The notes under the pieces: generated by a model
Told to the model about the DNA's origin: nothing
The model's input: only the letters and a program-made list of their open reading frames with translations
The model's database searches: none
In this document: piece after piece, positions 1-4,800 of the stretch
Layout of the letters: each line of letters opens with the position of its first letter
Position numbering within the stretch: position 1 is the first letter of the stretch
Program-made: the position numbers and the translations under genes
Assembly (NCBI GenBank): GCA_018334615.1
Contig: JAGXLP010000021.1
Coordinates: 1-6,380, forward strand
From: Candidatus Bipolaricaulota bacterium
GTDB taxonomy: Bacteria > Bipolaricaulota > Bipolaricaulia > M55B111
Reading direction: 5' to 3'
DNA: 6,380 nt

Positions 1-407
1 TTGCAAGCCAGTTCGTGGACGAGGGAATAATAACAAAAACCGTCGGCAAAGACGAGGTCACAGAATTTGACTCCAGGGGAAATACAATCCCCAACTTACC
101 TTTAGTGGTGTTGATTAATAAAGGCACGGCCAGCGCTTCGGAGCTCGTCGCGGGGGCAATCCGGGATCACGGAATGGGGGTTCTGGTCGGGCGGAATAGT
201 TTCGGGAAAGGACTGGTGCAAACAACCCACACCATTAGCGGAGACTTAAAGATCAAGCTATCTACAGCTAAATACCTCACGCCGGATGGAGATAACGTTA
301 ATAAAAAGGGCCTAACCCCGGATATAAAGACAGAGAAACAAAGCAAAGACCTAGACGTAGCAATTCGATGGATCCACGAGCATCGGGGCCAGCTCATGCC
401 ACTGTAA
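1..407 (+). CDS. ctpA: C-terminal processing peptidase, S41 family (3' end only)
   Basis: This is the C-terminal part of a CtpA/Prc-type serine protease; the gene enters from the left and the reading frame is open from base 3. The family cleaves proteins near their C termini in the periplasm or outside the membrane, using a Ser-Lys dyad. The fragment shows the core motif GTASASELVAG, with the likely nucleophile Ser encoded at 132-134, and SFGKGLVQ, with the general-base Lys at 207-209. The two are 25 residues apart, as in E. coli Prc (S430/K455) and the plant D1 protease (S372/K397). YLTPDG and GLTPDI near the end are also typical of the family. After GLTPDI only about 30 residues remain, so there is no long C-terminal extension. 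The N-terminal signal and PDZ domain would lie outside the window. A BsuPI-like membrane-anchored protein follows 95 nt downstream. The family call is firm; the exact subtype and symbol are not. Confidence 0.93.
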   Translation, partial: ASQFVDEGIITKTVGKDEVTEFDSRGNTIPNLPLVVLINKGTASASELVAGAIRDHGMGVLVGRNSFGKGLVQTTHTISGDLKIKLSTAKYLTPDGDNVNKKGLTPDIKTEKQSKDLDVAIRWIHEHRGQLMPL

Positions 408-408
408 G

Positions 409-429
409 ACCAGACCCAATAGCCCTGGT
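409..429 (+). other. Small hairpin just after the protease stop codon
   Basis: ACCAG (409-413) and CTGGT (425-429) form a 5-bp stem with an 11-nt loop, starting 2 nt after the protease stop. No T run follows, so it is at best a weak or Rho-assisted transcript end, or an mRNA 3' stabiliser. It could also be chance. Confidence 0.2.
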
Positions 430-449
430 TGACTTAAGCTCAAAAAACT

Positions 450-481
450 TTGCCAAAGAATAGAAAAACCTTTAATATAAT
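450..481 (+). promoter_or_regulatory. Possible promoter before the BsuPI-like gene
   Basis: A perfect -10 hexamer TATAAT lies at 476-481, inside an A/T-rich stretch. The best -35 match is TTGCCA (450-455, 5 of 6 to TTGACA), but the 20-bp spacer is longer than the usual 16-18. Using TTTAAT (471-476) as the -10 gives a spacer of 15. A TTGACT at 429-434 is too far away. With TATAAT as -10, transcription would start close to 488, almost on the ribosome binding site (487-495), giving a very short leader. This is suggestive only. Confidence 0.3.
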
Positions 482-502
482 TGAAGAAAGGAGGTATAGG
501 GC

Positions 503-1081
503 ATGAACAAGGTACTACTTTTGTTATTGGTGGCTGGTTTGGTGGCCGGGGTATTCTTTATCGGCTCCAATCTTACGGGAACCCGGACCTTATCCCCTGA
601 AGATACGGAAGAACCGTCAGCAGAACAAACACTACCGGAACAAGACACGGAAAAAACCTACGAGCCGGAGACTCAGGCAACGGTCTCGGGTGAATTAAAG
701 TCCCTCGACTTCAAGGTCGACGTTACCAGGGAAGGCGAGGATTACACTTACAGATACAGGGTTCAGAACCCGGGGACTGAAAACGAGAACCTTCGTATCG
801 ATTCTGTGAGAGAGGACGGAGCCGAAATGACCATCATCTTAAGGGACAGCACGGACGAAGGGTGGGTAAAGGACTTCTCCTCGGACAAGTGGACTTACTT
901 TACTGGCATTGCCTTTACCCAAATGTGGAGGACCCGGTCAGAGCAATATCTTGCCTATAGAGTTTCAGCGTGGAATGAAATGGAAGGGCAAACATTTACG
1001 GTGGATGCAGACGGTGGAACTGCCAGAGTTTACAATATCAGCGTAAATAAGGGTATATCGGATTCGGTATTCTCCCGCTAA
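503..1081 (+). CDS. Membrane-anchored protein with BsuPI-like beta domain
   Basis: This 192-aa protein starts at ATG 503, with AAAGGAGGT at 487-495 as a very good ribosome binding site. Residues 4-21 are a hydrophobic helix (LLLLLVAGLVAGVFF) after a short basic start. There is no lipobox Cys, so it is a signal anchor or uncleaved signal rather than a lipoprotein. Residues 30-63 are a linker rich in Glu, Pro and Thr. Residues 64-183 look like a single all-beta domain: alternating hydrophobic strands, an NP turn at 89-90, and the pattern DKWTYFTGIAFTQMW (128-142) followed by YRVSAW. That resembles the 'W..G..FTQ...W' region of the BsuPI intracellular proteinase inhibitor family, which has an immunoglobulin-like sandwich. 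The similarity is from memory of the family pattern and is moderate. If right, the domain faces outside the membrane, next to a secreted S41 protease gene 95 nt upstream. Actual inhibition is inference. Confidence 0.75.
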   Translation: MNKVLLLLLVAGLVAGVFFIGSNLTGTRTLSPEDTEEPSAEQTLPEQDTEKTYEPETQATVSGELKSLDFKVDVTREGEDYTYRYRVQNPGTENENLRIDSVREDGAEMTIILRDSTDEGWVKDFSSDKWTYFTGIAFTQMWRTRSEQYLAYRVSAWNEMEGQTFTVDADGGTARVYNISVNKGISDSVFSR

Positions 1082-1093
1082 TTATACCTGTAA

Positions 1094-1283
1094 GTACTCC
1101 TGGAGAAATAAACTCCGATGGGCATAAACTTTGGCTTATGATCGGGCTTAGAGTTCGAGTCTCGTAATCCATCTATTCCCAAATTCTCCGAAAAGAGATA
1201 TCCGCCCTCTGGTAAAGGTGGGAAGAACTAGGGCTTTCTCAGCAAGTTCTCGTGAAATAATCGTCGCTTGAGCCCAGGAGTAT
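1094..1283 (+). ncRNA. Candidate structured RNA of about 190 nt
   Basis: The 311-bp gap between two genes holds several nested inverted repeats. The outermost is TACTCCTGG (1095-1103) with CCAGGAGTA (1274-1282), 9 perfect pairs plus a G-U pair. Inside are GGAGAA (1102-1107) with TTCTCC (1184-1189); GATGGG (1117-1122) with TCCATC (1168-1173, one G-U); CATAA/TTATG (1123-1127/1136-1140); TCTC/GAGA (1185-1188/1195-1198); GCCCT/AGGGC (1204-1208/1230-1234); and AGAACT/AGTTCT (1224-1229/1245-1250). Some are mutually exclusive, as in RNAs that switch fold. The canonical T-arm string GTTCGAGTC is at 1153-1161. It could be a free small RNA or the leader of the 122-aa protein gene. I do not recognise a known riboswitch, 6S RNA, SRP RNA or RNase P core. 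The strand is assumed from the neighbours, and no folding program was run. Confidence 0.33.
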
Positions 1284-1300
1284 AGATCCAAATCTTTGAT

Positions 1301-1329
1301 TTGTACCAACTCTTTAATTGTGTTATCAT
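1301..1329 (+). promoter_or_regulatory. Possible promoter for the 122-aa membrane protein gene
   Basis: TTGTAC (1301-1306) and TATCAT (1324-1329) are 17 bp apart. The -10 matches TATAAT at 5 of 6 positions; the -35 keeps the TTG but only 3 of 6 overall. Transcription would begin near 1336 and give a leader of about 57 nt that includes the hairpin at 1344-1362 and the ribosome binding site at 1381-1388. If this is correct, the structured element at 1094-1283 would be a separate transcript rather than part of this leader. Confidence 0.35.
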
Positions 1330-1343
1330 GCTTTAAGCCAGAT

Positions 1344-1362
1344 GCTCGTCAGGGGACGGAGC
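1344..1362 (+). promoter_or_regulatory. Leader hairpin upstream of the 122-aa protein gene
   Basis: GCTCGTC (1344-1350) pairs with GAC-G-GAGC (1355-1362): 7 base pairs, one bulged G, and the 4-nt loop AGGG. The stem ends 18 nt before the GAGGAGGT ribosome binding site. No T run follows, so it is not a standard intrinsic terminator. The G-rich loop does not obviously pair with the binding site. A role in mRNA stability or translation is possible but unproven. Confidence 0.35.
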
Positions 1363-1392
1363 TAGCAAAATTTATTCAAAGAGGAGGTTAAA

Positions 1393-1761
1393 ATGAAAAC
1401 CTCTTTTAAAATCAGCTTAGTCGTTTTGGTGGGTCTATTAATTGTTGGAGCCCCTGCCTTAACTCAGAATGCTAACGGTGAGGTGGATTCAAACGATTGG
1501 CTTGGCAAGATTTTAACCTTTTTCCAAACCATCGCGGAATACATAGGAAAGGGACTGGTAAGCCTGATAGATCAAGTAGCGAACGTCAAACTCAATCAAC
1601 TTGAAGAACCACTGGGATACCTCGGAGTGCTGACCATTTTCCTTGGGGTTCTATCGATGATATCCGCAGCAAAAAAGGTCCTTTGGTTTATCGTTATGCT
1701 GGGCTGGGGGCTTATAATTGTGAGAATAGCCATGGAAGTTATAAACTATTCCAAGACCTGA
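1393..1761 (+). CDS. Small secreted/membrane protein of unknown function, two C-terminal helices
   Basis: This 122-aa protein starts at ATG 1393 behind a strong GAGGAGGT (1381-1388). Residues 1-22 look like a signal peptide: basic start (MKTSFK), hydrophobic core 7-19, and the AxA-type site APA at 20-22. Residues 34-70 (from DSNDWLGKILTFFQTIAEYI onward) look amphipathic. Residues 74-92 and 95-113 are two hydrophobic segments separated by a KK pair, suggesting a membrane hairpin. The C terminus ends soon after, at NYSKT. I do not recognise a family. The small size, cleavable signal and two helices could fit a membrane-complex accessory subunit or a pore-like small protein, but no specific role can be read from it. 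It stands alone, with about 310 bp of noncoding sequence before it and 368 bp after. That it is a real gene is well supported by the start signals and protein-like composition. Confidence 0.8.
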   Translation: MKTSFKISLVVLVGLLIVGAPALTQNANGEVDSNDWLGKILTFFQTIAEYIGKGLVSLIDQVANVKLNQLEEPLGYLGVLTIFLGVLSMISAAKKVLWFIVMLGWGLIIVRIAMEVINYSKT

Positions 1762-2035
1762 CATTATAAAACGCGAAGAGCCTGCAGGGTAGAGTTTACG
1801 CCCTAATCTTCCACATTTAACAAAAAGCTTCATCAGTTAAGCCAAATATCCTTTGTCGTCGAATCATTTTCCTTCGATCGTATCGTACTTGTGTAAATTT
1901 TTGGGATGCCGTAATTCAAAGCCAAGTCTTTCACCCAAACAACAGGAAGCAAATTAAACAGAACTTTAACGCAGAGAAACCTTAACCTTTCTAGCCAGGT
2001 AAAGCGTCACGAAGTATCTTACAGCTCTTTTCCTT

Positions 2036-2088
2036 CTCCCCCCCAATTTCCAATATAAACCAGCTACCCAGGATTATTAGGGGGTGAG
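2036..2088 (+). promoter_or_regulatory. Long GC-based hairpin before the PARG gene
   Basis: CTCCCCCCC (2036-2044) pairs with GGGGGTGAG (2080-2088): eight pairs with one C-U mismatch. Three more pairs, AAT/ATT, follow across a bulged A at 2079, and an inner TCC/GGA (2049-2051/2071-2073) closes a loop of about 19 nt. The loop contains ATATAAACCAGC, the element shared with the DUF89 upstream region. The 3' side ends 41 nt before ATG 2130. It may be an operator or RNA element controlling the gene, or a transcript end of an upstream RNA, although no T run follows. Confidence 0.4.
2053..2076 (+). repeat. Shared upstream element, copy 1 (before PARG)
   Basis: ATATAAACCAGC (2053-2064), a 4-nt spacer, then CAGGATTA (2069-2076). 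The same two blocks in the same order recur at 3063-3095 with a 13-nt spacer. This copy begins 77 nt before the PARG start codon. TATAAA within it is 5 of 6 to a -10 box, but no -35 lies at the right distance in either copy. A shared regulator site or promoter element is the likeliest reading. Confidence 0.5.
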
Positions 2089-2125
2089 TCACCGCTTGCC
2101 CCTTTCTATTTACAGAGACAATTTG

Positions 2126-2131
2126 TATAAT
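2126..2131 (+). promoter_or_regulatory. Perfect -10-like hexamer overlapping the PARG start codon
   Basis: TATAAT occupies 2126-2131, overlapping the first two bases of ATG 2130. The hexamer 17 bp upstream (TTTCTA, 2103-2108) is a poor -35. If used, transcription would start near 2138, downstream of ATG 2130, and translation would have to use the in-frame ATG at 2145 with almost no leader. It may equally be chance in A/T-rich sequence. Confidence 0.25.
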
Positions 2132-2987
2132 GACCGATGATTTTATGAATAACAGAAGAAAACTGGTCCGCGTAGCGAGAGAAACAGTCGAAATATTAGA
2201 TCGGGGTTACTACCGAACAAAATCTGGCTCCAAAGTGGATATCGAAGATGTCCTAAATTTTGCCATCGAAAATACCAAGCTTTATCGCCCGGAGGAACTA
2301 GAAAAACTGGAGACCGAACCCCCAGCAAAGGCTCAACCTTCGGTCAGGGTGGTGAACGCAACCACTCTGGAAGCTGCAAGAGGTTTAATCGAAGCCGGGA
2401 AGAAGAACCCCTTCGTATTAAATTTTGCCTCTGCCCGCAATCCAGGTGGAGGATTCCTGAACGGCAGCGGGGCACAAGAGGAAAGCCTCTCACGAAAATC
2501 AGGTCTCTACGCCTGCATATCTCAGATAAATGAATATTATCGAGAAAACGAGTTGTCCAATACCGCCCTTTATACAGATTACATGATTTATTCTCCTCGA
2601 GTGCCTGTATTCCGAGATAAGGAATACCAACTCATCGATTCACCGTTCTACGTTTCAATACTAACCGCACCCGCAGTCAACCGCTCCGCTGTCGAAAATA
2701 ACGAACCGGAGAACCTGCCGGAAGTGATGTCCGTAATGAACAGGAGGATAAACAAAGTCTTGAAGGCAGCTGAGGACAATGGTCATGAAAGCCTGGTCCT
2801 CGGAGCCTGGGGATGCGGAGTATTTGGCAATAGCCCAAAGGAAATCTCCGAATTGTTCAAGAAAAACTTGTACGGTGATCCTAAACAGTCATTTGGTTTT
2901 CAAGACGTCGTATTTGCCGTCCTGGATAGGTCCACCACCGAGAACACGTTTAAGACGTTTCAGAGAGTTCTTGAAAAAGGTAATTAA
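2130..2987 (+). CDS. Bacterial-type poly(ADP-ribose) glycohydrolase (DUF2263 / TIGR02452)
   Basis: This 285-aa protein has the bacterial PARG macrodomain architecture. The family removes ADP-ribose from poly(ADP-ribose) or ADP-ribosylated targets by hydrolysing the ribose-ribose bond. An N-terminal helical region (about 6-60, ending LYRPEEL) precedes the macrodomain (about 72-268). The PARG signature GGG-X7-QEE is complete: GGG at 106-108 in ASARNPGGGF, and QEE at 116-118 with the catalytic Glu pair. The distal loop GAWGCGVFGN (225-234) and the final strand VVFAVLDRS also fit. Length is normal for the family. The start is uncertain: ATG 2130 has no good ribosome binding site, and ATG 2145 (MNNRRKL...) fits what I recall of family N termini. 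The DUF89 phosphatase follows after 207 bp and shares an upstream element. ADP-ribosylating enzymes are not in the window, so the target is unknown. The family call is very secure; glycohydrolase activity is inferred from the intact motif. Confidence 0.93.
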   Translation: MTDDFMNNRRKLVRVARETVEILDRGYYRTKSGSKVDIEDVLNFAIENTKLYRPEELEKLETEPPAKAQPSVRVVNATTLEAARGLIEAGKKNPFVLNFASARNPGGGFLNGSGAQEESLSRKSGLYACISQINEYYRENELSNTALYTDYMIYSPRVPVFRDKEYQLIDSPFYVSILTAPAVNRSAVENNEPENLPEVMSVMNRRINKVLKAAEDNGHESLVLGAWGCGVFGNSPKEISELFKKNLYGDPKQSFGFQDVVFAVLDRSTTENTFKTFQRVLEKGN

Positions 2988-3024
2988 AATTGAAAATCGC
3001 AAATATTTCCAAAATACCAGTGTA

Positions 3025-3073
3025 ATGTCGTCGATAGACCAGTATGATTACCAGACATGTCGATATAAACCAG
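3025..3073 (+). repeat. Imperfect direct repeat upstream of the DUF89 gene
   Basis: ATGTCG (3025-3030) then ACCAG (3038-3042) is repeated as ATGTCG (3057-3062) then ACCAG (3069-3073). The two ATGTCG units start 32 bp apart, about three helical turns, so they would face the same side of the DNA. The second unit overlaps the palindrome GACATGTC (3054-3061) and runs into the shared element at 3063. A further ACCAG lies at 3016-3020 and CCAG at 3051-3054. This looks like a cluster of regulator half-sites, but statistical support was not computed. Confidence 0.35.
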
Positions 3074-3095
3074 CAAGTTTTCCACTTCAGGATTA
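3063..3095 (+). repeat. Shared upstream element, copy 2 (before DUF89 gene)
   Basis: ATATAAACCAGC (3063-3074) and CAGGATTA (3088-3095) match copy 1 at 2053-2076 exactly over 20 bases in two blocks. The spacer here is 13 nt and itself forms a small hairpin, AAGT (3075-3078) with ACTT (3084-3087). The element begins 132 nt before the proposed TTG start. Its presence ahead of two adjacent genes points to shared control or to an old duplication of the upstream region. Confidence 0.5.
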
Positions 3096-3181
3096 AGCTT
3101 GAACCATGTTTGAAACCTTTTCTTTTTTGCTTAAGTGGCAGCAGGCCTGCCCAAAAAGCGCTATCACTCGGATAATTTACT

Positions 3182-3187
3182 AGGAGG
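3182..3187 (+). promoter_or_regulatory. Ribosome binding site that fixes the DUF89 start
   Basis: AGGAGG sits 7 nt before TTG 3195. The frame is open further up to GTG 3135, but using that start would put this binding site inside the coding region, and the extra 20 residues (beginning VAAGLPKK) lie before the family's usual N terminus. TTG 3195 is therefore preferred. Confidence 0.8.
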
Positions 3188-3194
3188 AAGTCCT

Positions 3195-4070
3195 TTGAAA
3201 ATACAGCTTGACTGCATACCGTGTTACGTAAATCAGGCAATGGAAGCCTCGCATTACGCAAATATGAACAAGGAGAAACGGTGGAAAGTCGTAAAACAAG
3301 TATGTGAGGAACTATCACGGGTCGATCACACCAGTCCTTCGGCCCAGATTGGCCAGAGAGTTCACAAGATAGTCAGGGAACTTTCGGAGGTTGACGATCC
3401 ATATCTGAAACAAAAGAAAAAGAGCAACAACAAAGCTCAAGAGTATTATCAAGAATTTCGAAAAAAGGTAGATCAAAACCCCGATTCACTTAACCGAGCG
3501 GCCAGACTTGCAGCTGCCGGTAATGCGATTGATTTTGGACCGAGACGGGATTTTGATGTCGAATCTGAGCTCAAACAAGGACTGAGCGAAGGGTTTAAAC
3601 TCAATCACTGGCCTCAGTTCATCGACCAATTGAAGTTCGCCAAAGAGATAATTTATTTCACCGATAATTCAGGGGAGATAATTTATGACCGCTTATTTAT
3701 CGAACGTTTACTGGATTGCTCCCCGGTAAAGAAATTGAACCTGGTGGTCAAAGATGGGCCCTTCCTGAACGACGTTACCCTTCAGGATGCCAGAAGCCTC
3801 CAATTTGACGAAATGGAAAAAGTCAAATTGAGGACGGTAGATAATGGAGACGGAGGGGAATCTCCCACACTCTGGTCACCCGAAGTAGAGAGCTGGATTG
3901 ACGAACATGACCTGGCAATTTCAAAAGGTCAAGCCAACTACGAAGGATTAAGTGATTACCGTAAAAGCAATCTCTTTTTTCTTCTCGTAGTAAAGTGTCC
4001 TCTAGTCGAACAAGATATCGGGGTCAACGTCGGGGAAAAAGTGTTTTTAAACGCAAAGAAGCATGAGTGA
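3195..4070 (+). CDS. DUF89 family metal-dependent phosphatase (CxxC-bearing subfamily)
   Basis: From TTG 3195 this encodes 291 aa, a normal size for prokaryotic DUF89 proteins. The family contains metal-dependent phosphatases proposed to remove harmful sugar-phosphate or cofactor-like metabolites; human ARMT1 is a distant relative. The N terminus MKIQLDCIPCYVNQA carries the CxxC (C7, C10) typical of the archaeal/bacterial subfamily. A helical region with AAAGNAIDFG (about 106-115) leads to the active-site core: TDNSGEIIYD (156-165, metal-binding Asp-Asn), KDGPFLNDVT (186-195, Asn-Asp) and LAISKGQANYE (240-250, Ser-Lys). The protein ends with the usual VVKCPLVEQDIGVNVG segment. All key residues are present, so it should be active, probably with Co, Ni, Mn or Mg. 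It lies 207 bp after the PARG gene and shares an upstream element with it, which suggests a substrate related to ADP-ribose or ribose phosphate; that is inference. Confidence 0.9.
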   Translation: MKIQLDCIPCYVNQAMEASHYANMNKEKRWKVVKQVCEELSRVDHTSPSAQIGQRVHKIVRELSEVDDPYLKQKKKSNNKAQEYYQEFRKKVDQNPDSLNRAARLAAAGNAIDFGPRRDFDVESELKQGLSEGFKLNHWPQFIDQLKFAKEIIYFTDNSGEIIYDRLFIERLLDCSPVKKLNLVVKDGPFLNDVTLQDARSLQFDEMEKVKLRTVDNGDGGESPTLWSPEVESWIDEHDLAISKGQANYEGLSDYRKSNLFFLLVVKCPLVEQDIGVNVGEKVFLNAKKHE

Positions 4071-4106
4071 AACCGGTTCCCTGGCGAGGCCATTTCCCGG
4101 GAAACC
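4071..4106 (+). other. Palindromes after the DUF89 stop codon
   Basis: AACCGGTT (4071-4078) is a perfect 8-bp palindrome directly after the stop codon, and TTTCCCGGGAAA (4093-4104) is a perfect 12-bp palindrome. In RNA, GGTTCCC (4075-4081) can also pair with GGGAAACC (4099-4106) with one bulged A, around a small TGG/CCA stem. No T run follows, so a classic intrinsic terminator is not supported; a stem that ends or protects the DUF89 mRNA, or a dyad bound by a protein, is possible. The rest of the gap to 4240 shows A/T-rich -10-like boxes (TATTAT 4183-4188, TAAAAT 4192-4197) without convincing -35 partners. Confidence 0.4.
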
Positions 4107-4240
4107 TAAGAGAATCCTTTCAAATTGAGTTTAATCATCTTCAGGGTTGATCTTTATCATGGCACGGTGTTTTTAGGGCTGCTATTATTCATAAAATAAA
4201 TTGAGTAAGGCAAACTAAACTTAGTTCTAAAGGTGGTAAA

Positions 4241-4786
4241 GTGAGAAAGGAAATAAGGTTCGGAGGTTTCGGGGGACAGGGGATAATATCGGCCGGGAAC
4301 ATCACGGGAAAAGCGGCCTCTATTTTTGAAGATAAGAACGCGGTTCTTATCCAGTCTTACGGTCCGGAAGCCAGGGGAGGAGCCTGCAGCGCGGATGTAG
4401 TTATCGAAGATGAAAAAATAGATTACCCGCAAATTACGGTTCCGGAAATCCTTATCTTAATGTCCCAAGAAGCCTACGAAAAATACAGTGACGATATTCA
4501 GGATGGCGGAATAATGCTGCTTGAAAAAGACCTTGTCGAGGAAGTGGAACGACCAGAGGGAGTTCATCAGTACAAGATTCCCGCCACCAAAATTGCTGAG
4601 GACCTCGGGCATAAGATCGTAGCTAACGTAGTAATGCTCGGTGTTCTGGTGGCCGTAACCGGCGCAGTAGAAAAAGAAAAGATGAGAGAGGCCATTCTGT
4701 CATCCGTCCCCAAAGGTACAAAAGATTTGAACGAAAAAGCATTTGAAAGCGGATTGGACTACGGAGAAGAGATAATTACCAATTAA
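4241..4786 (+). CDS. korC: 2-oxoacid:ferredoxin oxidoreductase, gamma subunit (KorC-like)
   Basis: This 181-aa protein starts at GTG 4241 after the ribosome binding site AAAGGTGG (4229-4236). It is the gamma subunit of a 2-oxoacid:ferredoxin oxidoreductase, most like the 2-oxoglutarate (KorC) type. These enzymes oxidise a 2-oxoacid to acyl-CoA and CO2 and reduce ferredoxin. Visible motifs are FGGFGGQGIISAGN (7-20) and QSYGPEARGGACSADVVI (38-55), both diagnostic of the POR/KOR gamma domain, and the KIVANVVMLG region (125-134). It is a separate subunit, not a fusion. The alpha and beta subunits, which carry the thiamine-diphosphate site, are not upstream; they may follow hdrA or lie elsewhere. 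HdrA starts 14 nt after the stop codon, so the two are almost certainly cotranscribed. Pyruvate, indolepyruvate or branched-chain oxoacid versions cannot be excluded from gamma alone. Confidence 0.88.
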   Translation: MRKEIRFGGFGGQGIISAGNITGKAASIFEDKNAVLIQSYGPEARGGACSADVVIEDEKIDYPQITVPEILILMSQEAYEKYSDDIQDGGIMLLEKDLVEEVERPEGVHQYKIPATKIAEDLGHKIVANVVMLGVLVAVTGAVEKEKMREAILSSVPKGTKDLNEKAFESGLDYGEEIITN

Positions 4787-4800
4787 CCCTGGGAGGTAAC

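Larger units (their letters stand above)
1762..2129. other. 368-bp gene-free region
   Basis: I find no supportable coding frame here on either strand; short starts such as the ATG in gggatgccgtaa stop at once. The left part has only weak inverted repeats: AGGG/CCCT around 1786-1804, and TCGAA (1859-1863) with TTCGA (1873-1877). Neither is followed by a T run. The right part has a 20-nt pure pyrimidine tract (2025-2044) ending in seven Cs, the long hairpin at 2036-2088, and one copy of an upstream element shared with the DUF89 gene. About 1880-2020 shows nothing I can name. Confidence 0.6.

Noticed and set aside
1202..1290. Cobalamin riboswitch: GGTGGGAA (1217-1224) followed by AGCCCAGGAG (1271-1280) recalls parts of btuB-type leaders
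   Set aside because: The core GCCACTG-type segment and the full B12 box ending ACCTGCC are missing, and the downstream gene has no cobalamin link.
1651..1833. Minus-strand frame of 60 codons
   Set aside because: It overlaps the well-supported 122-aa gene antisense, with no start signals or recognisable motif.
2779..3096. 105-codon + strand frame overlapping the 3' end of the PARG gene
   Set aside because: It lies in another frame of a gene with intact family motifs, has low-complexity sequence and no ribosome binding site.
3093..3134. Intrinsic terminator after PARG: TTAAGC/GCTTAA around a T-rich run (3118-3128)
   Set aside because: The T run lies inside the loop rather than after the stem, and the stem is A/T-rich with a 30-nt loop.
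3135..3194. GTG 3135 as the start of the DUF89 protein, adding 20 residues
   Set aside because: The extension contains the AGGAGG ribosome binding site at 3182-3187 and a GCAGGCCTGC palindrome (3141-3150), and it lies before the conserved N terminus; TTG 3195 fits better.
4160..4175. Sigma-54 promoter: TGGCAC at 4160-4165 before korC
   Set aside because: The matching -12 element (TTGC) is absent; the bases there are a T run.
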